From: Ruminococcus flavefaciens
Lineage (GTDB): Bacteria > Bacillota > Clostridia > Oscillospirales > Ruminococcaceae
Assembly: GCA_902760805.1 (NCBI GenBank)
Contig: CACWHY010000011.1
Coordinates: forward strand, 1-64,000
DNA length: 64,000 nucleotides
Reading direction: 5' to 3'
A program made the translations under genes and the position numbers. Within the stretch, counting starts at the first letter, position 1; each line of letters begins with the position of its first letter. The notes beneath the pieces were generated by a model. The model was not told the DNA's origin and ran no database searches. It was given only the letters and a program-made list of their open reading frames with translations. Of the stretch, positions 57,381-64,000 are shown piece by piece.

Positions 57381-59684
57381 ATGAAAAAGGCAATAGCCGC
57401 TATTTCAGCGCTGATCATCGCAGCGCCATCACTTCTGCCCGCAGCTGATGCACAGGCTGCCGACACCTACAACATGAAAGTTACCGTGGACATGACCGAC
57501 AGCGGTAAGGCCATAAGCCCCTATATTTTCGGTATCAACGAGTACGGACATCAGGACGATCTGAAAAACCTAAACGTCAACGCTGTCCGTCAGGGCGGAA
57601 ACCGCATGACAGCTTATAACTGGGAGACAAACGCTTCCAACGCAGGCTCTGACTGGAAGCACAGCTCCGACAACAACCTCTCCAATTCCGACCGCCCTGC
57701 TGACTGTGCACAGGTGCTTTCGGCTGAGGGAGCAAAATACGGCTTTGATTACAAGCTCACCACACTTCAGCTGGCCGGATACGTCGCCGCAGATAAGGAC
57801 GGTCCGGTAAGCGAGGCAGAGGCTGCACCTTCATCACGCTGGAATAAAGTCGAGCTGGTGAAGGGAGCTCCCTTTGCTGAAACTCCCGACCTTGAGGACG
57901 GAACAGTCTATATGGACGAGTACGTCAACTACCTGGTGAACACCCTTGGCGGAGCTAAGACCTCCACCGGTATGCAGGGCTACAGCCTGGACAACGAGCC
58001 GGCGCTCTGGGCACATACACATTCCAGGATTCACCCCCAGCCTGTCACTATCGAGGAGCTGGCTGCAAAGTCCATCACCATGGCCGCTGCGGTAAAAAAG
58101 ATCGACCCCGATGCTGAGATCTTCGGACCTGCTCTTTACGGCTATACCGCCTTTGACCACCTGGCTGACGATGACTCCTCCACTGAATGGGAGGACGCTA
58201 AGAAGGCCGGCAACTATCACTGGTACCTGGACTGCTATCTGGACCAGATGAAGAAGGCCAGCGATGAGGCCGGTACACGTCTGCTGGACGTTCTGGATAT
58301 CCATTATTACTCAGAGTCTGCCCGTGAAGGCGCTGCTGACAGAGTGCAGTCTGTCCGCACTCTCTACGAAAAAGGCTTCGTGGAGAACAGCTGGATCGGT
58401 CAGTGGTGTCAGGAGAACGTGCCTATCCTCCCCACGGTAAAGAACTCTATCGACACCTACTTCCCCGGAACTAAGCTGGGTATCACCGAGTACAACTTCG
58501 GCGGACCTGACGATCCCTCCGGTGCTATCGCTCAGGCCGAGGCGCTGGGCTGCTATGCTGACCAGGGAGTTTACTTCGCAACTCTCTGGGGCGGAAGCGG
58601 CTTCATCCTCTCAGGTATCGACCTGTACACCAACTACGACGGCCAGGGCGGCTGCTTCGGAGACACCCTCCTGAGCACCTCCACTGAGGACGTTTCTAAA
58701 GCAAGCGCCTATGCTGCAATAAATTCCGGCGACGACTCAACTGTTACAGTTATGGTAACTAACAAGGACTTCGAGTCACCTGAGAACGTGAAGATCGTTC
58801 TGGACGGCGCTAAGAAGGACTACAAGTCCGCTGCTGTTTACGCAGTTTACGGCGACAGCACCGATGTTCGCCTGATCGACGTTCAGGATATAGACGGCAA
58901 GTCCGTTGATGTTGAGCTCCCTGCACTTTCCGCTGCAATGGTCGTTATCAAGGACGAGGCAGCTGATATAACTATCCCTTCGGAGCCTGTGATCAAGTCA
59001 GTGGTCTACGACGACCCCATGGACCGCATCAACGAGAACGGCTTCGTTGAGATCCCCATCACCGATCCTGAGCACCTTAGCAAGATCGTGATCACCGGCG
59101 ATGTTACTTCCTCTCTTGGCTCTGCCTGGGGAAATGCCGGCTGTGCAGTCTGCATAAACGCTGTTGACGAGGACGGAACAGCCTTCTGGACCTCCAAGAG
59201 CTACAGCCTCAACCTGGGATCCGGCTCAAAGGCAACTGTTGAGTTCGACGGCACCCTCAAGAACAAGGAGGAAGAGGTCAACGCAGTTGTGGCCGACGGC
59301 AAGGTGGAGCTCCAGAAATGGTGGGATTCCTCCGAAAAGAAGGAGCAGGAGCTGGACGACGTGATCGACGTAAGCTACACCAAGGTAGAGGTATTCTACG
59401 AGTATCCCGCCGAAGAGCAGCAGCCTGCTGAAGCTGACATGGGCGATGCAAACTGCGACGAAAAGGTTGACCTGAATGACGCAGTTGCGATCCTCCAGTA
59501 CGCTGCACTTCCTGCGAAATACCCCCTGACCGACCAGGGTATGCTCAATGCCGATGTTATCGACAACGGTACCAGCGGAGTCAACGGTGTTGATGCTCTT
59601 GCAGTCCAGATGGTGGACGCAAAGCTCATAAGCACAGATAAGCTCCCCATTACCAAGGCGGCTATGGAAGAACTGAAAAAGTAA
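57381..59684 (+). CDS. GH44 endoglucanase/xyloglucanase with dockerin
   Basis: This 767-residue secreted enzyme has a signal peptide (AAISALIIAAPSLLPAADA) and a GH44 catalytic domain (about residues 30-510). Family motifs are VRQGGNRMTAYNWETNASNA, the acid/base Glu in SLDNEPALWAHTH and the nucleophile Glu in GITEYNFGG. A beta-sandwich module of about 150 residues, possibly CBM76-like, follows, then a dockerin (DANCDEKVDLNDAVAILQ, GVNGVDALAVQMVDAK). GH44 enzymes cut cellulose, xyloglucan and mixed glucans. SD AGGAGG precedes the ATG. Confidence 0.92.
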   Translation: MKKAIAAISALIIAAPSLLPAADAQAADTYNMKVTVDMTDSGKAISPYIFGINEYGHQDDLKNLNVNAVRQGGNRMTAYNWETNASNAGSDWKHSSDNNLSNSDRPADCAQVLSAEGAKYGFDYKLTTLQLAGYVAADKDGPVSEAEAAPSSRWNKVELVKGAPFAETPDLEDGTVYMDEYVNYLVNTLGGAKTSTGMQGYSLDNEPALWAHTHSRIHPQPVTIEELAAKSITMAAAVKKIDPDAEIFGPALYGYTAFDHLADDDSSTEWEDAKKAGNYHWYLDCYLDQMKKASDEAGTRLLDVLDIHYYSESAREGAADRVQSVRTLYEKGFVENSWIGQWCQENVPILPTVKNSIDTYFPGTKLGITEYNFGGPDDPSGAIAQAEALGCYADQGVYFATLWGGSGFILSGIDLYTNYDGQGGCFGDTLLSTSTEDVSKASAYAAINSGDDSTVTVMVTNKDFESPENVKIVLDGAKKDYKSAAVYAVYGDSTDVRLIDVQDIDGKSVDVELPALSAAMVVIKDEAADITIPSEPVIKSVVYDDPMDRINENGFVEIPITDPEHLSKIVITGDVTSSLGSAWGNAGCAVCINAVDEDGTAFWTSKSYSLNLGSGSKATVEFDGTLKNKEEEVNAVVADGKVELQKWWDSSEKKEQELDDVIDVSYTKVEVFYEYPAEEQQPAEADMGDANCDEKVDLNDAVAILQYAALPAKYPLTDQGMLNADVIDNGTSGVNGVDALAVQMVDAKLISTDKLPITKAAMEELKK

Positions 59685-59688
59685 CTTA

Positions 59689-59720
59689 AAAGGGACTGCA
59701 AATGCAGTCCCTTTTTCTTG
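59689..59720. terminator. Bidirectional terminator
   Basis: AAAGGGACTGCA pairs with TGCAGTCCCTTT, with T-tracts on both sides. It ends the GH44 transcript and the converging LRR-dockerin transcript. Confidence 0.9.
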
Positions 59721-59753
59721 GTCTTGTAAGGCAGCATAGAGCCGGTCTTCCTT

Positions 59754-62700
59754 TTAGGCGCTTGCCAGGAATTCTCTCATAGAGCTTGTGCCGCCGGTCT
59801 GTGTATATGCGTAATACTGAAGGATCGTAGATGCGTCAGAGGCGTCCACAAAGTCGTCGAAGTTTACGTCTGCGATCGCCTTATCCAGTGTGGGAGCAGC
59901 TCCGGTCTGGGTAGCTGCATACTCTGCCAGCACCACTGATGCGTCAGAGGCGTCGATGTAGCCGTCATAGTTCACATCGCCCAGATCTCCATCCTCAGGA
60001 TTGGGGCCGCTTTCCTCGCCCTGTGTCAGCAGCTTCACTGCGCTGCCTGAGGCTGTTCCTGCGTAGCTGAGTGCGTCAGCTGTGATGTTCACAGAGGCTC
60101 CCGCAAGGTCAGTGGTCTCAATGGGTGTCAGGGTATAGGTGATCGAGCAGCCGGTGGAGTTGCCCTCCTCCTTCACAGCCTTTACCTTAGCAGGTATCAC
60201 TGTGCCGTCAGCTCCGGTGAGGAACAGGCTGTCCCCTGTCAGGGTCTCGTCCTGCATATGACGGGTGAAGGTAACGGTTGCTCTTGTGGAATTGTACTCA
60301 GCGCTCTTTATCTCGGCAGGAGAAACGCTCTTCATGTTCAGGTCAATGTTCACCTGTACGGGAAGAACAGGCAGCCACTCTGACTCAGTGCTCTCATAGC
60401 CCTCAGCAGTCAGCTTTATCTTCCACATACCCTCGGGAACGTCCCATGCGAACCAGCCTGCGCTGTCGGTTATCTGGGGATTGAGCTGTTCGTAGTCAAC
60501 AGCATTCCAGAGGACTTCGTTTCCGTCCTCGTCCTTATAGTAGATCTCGGCCGTGGCTCCCTTGATCGGGTTGCTTGGCAGGAACTCATAAGCGATACCG
60601 CTTGGGTCGATCAGGTAGCTTATATCGCCGTCATTGCCGACCTTTGCATCGCCGATGATCAGTCCCTTGAGCCAGCTGCTCACGCCGTCGATGACCTTTC
60701 CGGCCGCCCATACGGTCGCAACAACTGCGCCAACTGCCAGAAGCTCGGGAAGGATAGCAGCTCCGCCTGCGATAGCGATAGCACCGGCAGCAAATGCCTC
60801 TGCCACAAGGCTTCCGCCAACGATAGTGAGAGTGGCCTTGCTCATAGTAGTTCCTACGGAGACTGCCAGCAGCTCGTTCTCATGCTTCTGGACTCTGGGA
60901 TCCTTGGAATTGATGATGTCACGGATCTCGCCTACCATTCCGGCGCCCTGATTGGCGACCTCAAGGTAAGTAAGCGTGTTGTTTACTCTGTCCAGACCCT
61001 TGCTGTACTTGGTGACCTTCAAGCCAAGCTCCTTAGAGAGCTTTGCGTCCTTGGCCTTCATCAGCTCAGTCAGCAGCCCCTTTTCGGTCTCTGTGGTGGC
61101 ATTTACTGTGAAGTCGTAAGCTGCATCGTCACGGGGACCAACTGCCCAGGAAGCAGGCATATCTATACAGATCGAGCCGCTTGTACACTTGCTTACTGTG
61201 TCGGAGGACTTGCCCCAATCAGCGATCCAATTAAGGACTCTGTTACCAAGGGAGCCGTCCTTCACATCCTTGTAAGGATCCTCTTTCACTTCGGTCTTAT
61301 TTCCGCCGGAAGCGCCCTGCTCCTCAGGGAGAGGGATATTTCCGAGAATGTCCATCATCTCGTCGCCGTCTGTAATGATCTTCACAAGGTAGTGGTGGAT
61401 CTCGCCTTTGCCGTCCTTGTAGGTCATGGGAGACATCACGAAGCCGAAGCTCTCAGGGTCTGCCATAACGTCTTCTGGAGTTACCTCAGTTCCGCCCATT
61501 ACGAGAGTTTTCTCACGGGTCTCAGCGTGGACAAATCCGGCTGACTCATCCATGGTCTCGGATACATCGAATGCAGCGATCACTGTGTCCTCATCGCCCT
61601 CCACCGTGGTTTTGGACAGTGCGAGAAGGTCGTCGGAGATGTCGGGCGCCTTCTGATCGTCCTCGGTCTCCAGGAACTTGTGTCCGTCGATGTAGGCTGT
61701 ACCGCCTCTGTTTTCCACCATAGCGGAGGAAGTTTCAGGGATAACGTTGATATTCAGCGTGCCGGGTACTCTTGTGTCGAAGAAGCCCTCGCCCTTCCAG
61801 GTGCCGGACTCCTCATCGAAAGTCAGAGGGATGTCGGACTCCTGACCGTTGACAGTTGAGCTGACATAAACAGCCAGAAGGTCGTTGTGTGAAAGAGTTA
61901 CCTCGAAGTTCAGAGGATGACTGGGATTTAATGTGATGTGAGGCGAAGCGCCTACTGTGAATACATCTGTCAGATCATCTACAACAAAATCATGTGTGTA
62001 GTGGGTAAGGAGGACCTTTTCGATGTTTACAGTGTTTTCTGTACATTCAACAGTTCTCAGCTCAGACTTGTTATTGCCTGACTGAGCATAGAGAACGATC
62101 TGCTGGCCTTCCTCTGCTTGGATCTCGATGGTGCCTTTGAATTTGCCGCTGTACTTGATGGCAGTAAGTGAAGCAGCTTCCACACCGTCTGCGAAGATCG
62201 TAACATCATCGCTGCCGTGAACATAGCCCACAACATTTATCAGAGATACGCCGTCCCTCAGAACTGCCTTCTGAGGAGCTTTCATGGTAACAGCGCCCTG
62301 TGCTACAGCGTAATTGTCCACCAGGATCGGGTCAGCGAATTCTCTGTAGCTGTTGTTGTAAGTAACGTTCAAGTAAGCGTTGACCGATATATCTGCGCCA
62401 GGCTCAGGCACGGTGCTGAAACGGAAGATGCCCTCAGTCTCATTGGGGTCGAGGGTGAAGTAATGAGAATACTCAACGCCTTCCGTATCGTCTGACGTGA
62501 AGCTGCGCTTGGCGATAGGATTGCCGGAATTAGTGCTGACATAGATGCTGCCTTTTTCAAACAGATCATCAAAGGTGGGATTGAGCTTGTAGTAGACCGT
62601 ATAGTTTATCAAACCGTTTTCGCCCACAGAAGTTTCCACCCTGTTGATGAAGGAATTGGAGCGGTCTGCAACATTGACTCTGCTGTCGTTAAGAGCTTCG

Positions 62701-64000
62701 CAGTCACGGAATGTGTAATAGTAGTAGTTCACGTTGGGGACAAGCTCTCCGGGCTCGAAGGGCATATCCAGCTCCTCCAGCTTGTGGCACTTGTAAAATG
62801 CCGAGCCGCCGATCTCCTTAACAGAGCCGGGGATATGAGCGACTTTCAGATTTGGAGAATCTCCGCAGATATCCGCTGGGATGACCTCTATGCCGTCCTC
62901 AAACCATATCTCGGTAAGACCGCTGCCGTAGAAGCAGTTTCCGTCTGTGCTCTTTATGCTTTTAGGAATAGTGATACTGCTCAGTGCAAAGTCCTTTCCA
63001 AAGGCAGTTCTTCCCAGAAATTCAAGGTTTGCAGGAAGATGAACAGCCTCCAGACCGGTACACCAGTAGAAAGCGTCGCCGTTTATCTTAGTCACGGAAT
63101 CGGGGATATTGATGCTTCTCAGGCTCGGACAGTCCCAGAATGCACGGTACTGGATCTCATCCAGACCGTCAGGCAGATCGACCTCCCTGAGAGAAGGACA
63201 GCTATAGAAAAATCTGCTTGGGATAAAGGTGTTGCCCTCAGCGAAGGTAACTGTTTCCAGCGCTTCGCAGGCATGGAACGTATACTCACCGTTGTTGAAG
63301 GTGAGCCCGGCAGGGACAGTGACTTCCTTCAGAGCATCATCATGATAGAATACATAATTACCAAGCTCACAGCCATTTTCCGGGATATGCAGGTCAGTCA
63401 GCGACTTACAGTACTGGAATGCCTGTCCTCCGATCTTTTTGACTGTATCAGGGATATGGATAGTTTCGATACCTGTGCAGTTAGCGAAGGCATAGCTGCC
63501 TATGGTGGTCAGGTTTGCAGGCCAGTTGATAGTTTTGAGAGCCTCTGCGTTTTGGAACATAGACTCCGGTATCTCAGTGCGGTCTCCTTCAAAGCTGAGC
63601 GTTTCCACGCCGGAATATGAGATAACATTAGAGCCGGCGGTTATCTGGGCAGGGAGCGTGAACTCCTTGATAGCCTTATCATAGTTGAAAAGGTTGTTTC
63701 CCAGATCGGTCACGGAATCAGGGATATTCAGCGTTGTGACCACAGAGCTTGCACACAGGCTGCTTGGTATCTTTTCCATGCCGTCGGCAATGGTGACGGT
63801 CTCAACATAGGACTTCTCAAAAGGCGACCATGTTTCGGTGAGGGTCGAAGGAACAGTTACCTCCTTCAGCTTTTCGCAGCCGTTGAAAAGATACATTCCA
63901 AGATGCTCCAGGCCCTCATTCAGCTCCACCTTTTCAAGAGAGGTACAGGTATGGAAAACTTCATTTCCAAGAGTTTTCACAGTAGAGGGGAGTTTTATCT
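59754..64000 (-). CDS. Giant LRR (BspA-like) protein with dockerin, N terminus outside window
   Basis: At least 1414 residues are visible and the frame stays open to the window edge; the in-frame GTG at 63980 is inside an LRR repeat and not a true start. About 430 residues of LRR_5/BspA repeats (LNIPDSVTDLGNNLFNYDKA style) come first. A long beta-rich region, a Gly/Ala-rich hydrophobic segment (about 60632-60860), more Ig-like domains and a C-terminal dockerin (DVNYDGYIDASDAS, DVNFDDFVDASDAS) follow. It is probably a large surface protein bound to a scaffoldin. The stop is TAA at 59754. Confidence 0.85.
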   Translation of the reverse strand, partial: IKLPSTVKTLGNEVFHTCTSLEKVELNEGLEHLGMYLFNGCEKLKEVTVPSTLTETWSPFEKSYVETVTIADGMEKIPSSLCASSVVTTLNIPDSVTDLGNNLFNYDKAIKEFTLPAQITAGSNVISYSGVETLSFEGDRTEIPESMFQNAEALKTINWPANLTTIGSYAFANCTGIETIHIPDTVKKIGGQAFQYCKSLTDLHIPENGCELGNYVFYHDDALKEVTVPAGLTFNNGEYTFHACEALETVTFAEGNTFIPSRFFYSCPSLREVDLPDGLDEIQYRAFWDCPSLRSINIPDSVTKINGDAFYWCTGLEAVHLPANLEFLGRTAFGKDFALSSITIPKSIKSTDGNCFYGSGLTEIWFEDGIEVIPADICGDSPNLKVAHIPGSVKEIGGSAFYKCHKLEELDMPFEPGELVPNVNYYYYTFRDCEALNDSRVNVADRSNSFINRVETSVGENGLINYTVYYKLNPTFDDLFEKGSIYVSTNSGNPIAKRSFTSDDTEGVEYSHYFTLDPNETEGIFRFSTVPEPGADISVNAYLNVTYNNSYREFADPILVDNYAVAQGAVTMKAPQKAVLRDGVSLINVVGYVHGSDDVTIFADGVEAASLTAIKYSGKFKGTIEIQAEEGQQIVLYAQSGNNKSELRTVECTENTVNIEKVLLTHYTHDFVVDDLTDVFTVGASPHITLNPSHPLNFEVTLSHNDLLAVYVSSTVNGQESDIPLTFDEESGTWKGEGFFDTRVPGTLNINVIPETSSAMVENRGGTAYIDGHKFLETEDDQKAPDISDDLLALSKTTVEGDEDTVIAAFDVSETMDESAGFVHAETREKTLVMGGTEVTPEDVMADPESFGFVMSPMTYKDGKGEIHHYLVKIITDGDEMMDILGNIPLPEEQGASGGNKTEVKEDPYKDVKDGSLGNRVLNWIADWGKSSDTVSKCTSGSICIDMPASWAVGPRDDAAYDFTVNATTETEKGLLTELMKAKDAKLSKELGLKVTKYSKGLDRVNNTLTYLEVANQGAGMVGEIRDIINSKDPRVQKHENELLAVSVGTTMSKATLTIVGGSLVAEAFAAGAIAIAGGAAILPELLAVGAVVATVWAAGKVIDGVSSWLKGLIIGDAKVGNDGDISYLIDPSGIAYEFLPSNPIKGATAEIYYKDEDGNEVLWNAVDYEQLNPQITDSAGWFAWDVPEGMWKIKLTAEGYESTESEWLPVLPVQVNIDLNMKSVSPAEIKSAEYNSTRATVTFTRHMQDETLTGDSLFLTGADGTVIPAKVKAVKEEGNSTGCSITYTLTPIETTDLAGASVNITADALSYAGTASGSAVKLLTQGEESGPNPEDGDLGDVNYDGYIDASDASVVLAEYAATQTGAAPTLDKAIADVNFDDFVDASDASTILQYYAYTQTGGTSSMREFLASA

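Overview
The window looks like a chromosome segment of a cellulosome-forming Ruminococcus (Oscillospiraceae). By eye, base composition is moderate to slightly high in G+C, except for the AT-richer first 6 kb. Eight secreted proteins end in dockerin modules, one of them a GH44 endoglucanase. There is also a bifurcating-type [FeFe] hydrogenase and Firmicutes-type L27/Prp processing. A species such as R. champanellensis or R. flavefaciens is plausible, but this is inference.

Layout. Positions 1-6150 are an AT-richer accessory island that looks like a defence island. It holds a divergent XRE regulator, an EcoRI-family adenine methyltransferase overlapping a DUF262-HNH nuclease, a stand-alone AAA ATPase, a candidate minus-strand small RNA, a YjzC-like small protein, a DUF1883-TIR protein, and a beta-flower protein whose Pro/Arg-rich tail is cut off by an in-frame TGA. 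From 6.2 kb the core genome begins: Nudix protein, transglutaminase-dockerin protein, aminotransferase, a B-repeat dockerin protein and DUF4250. The hydCBA operon lies at 13.2-17.4 kb. A minus-strand block at 17.5-36.5 kb carries rubrerythrin, mntP, yebC, mrnC-obg, rpmA-prp-rplU, prmA, a MoxR/DUF58/transglutaminase operon with a C39-dockerin gene, tsf-rpsB, ylmC-like, hydG and a TM1266-type gene. Next come LRR-dockerin/metG, purA with a transglutaminase-dockerin gene, pspA, a YhfC protease and CotH-dockerin. A zinc regulator sits with znuACB. The window ends with a ROK-like regulator, cwlD, a two-HTH regulator plus GH44-dockerin operon, and a giant LRR-dockerin gene that runs off the right edge.

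Connections. Hydrogenase structural and maturation genes sit about 19 kb apart, yet share a near-identical 16-bp palindrome in the same orientation upstream. The maturation operon also has a leader with an intrinsic terminator and mutually exclusive pairings, which looks like a riboswitch. Several dockerin genes sit directly behind housekeeping genes (metG, purA) or inside the MoxR operon, which suggests cellulosome-associated surface proteins are partly driven by core promoters. No tRNA, rRNA, CRISPR array or intact insertion sequence was recognised.
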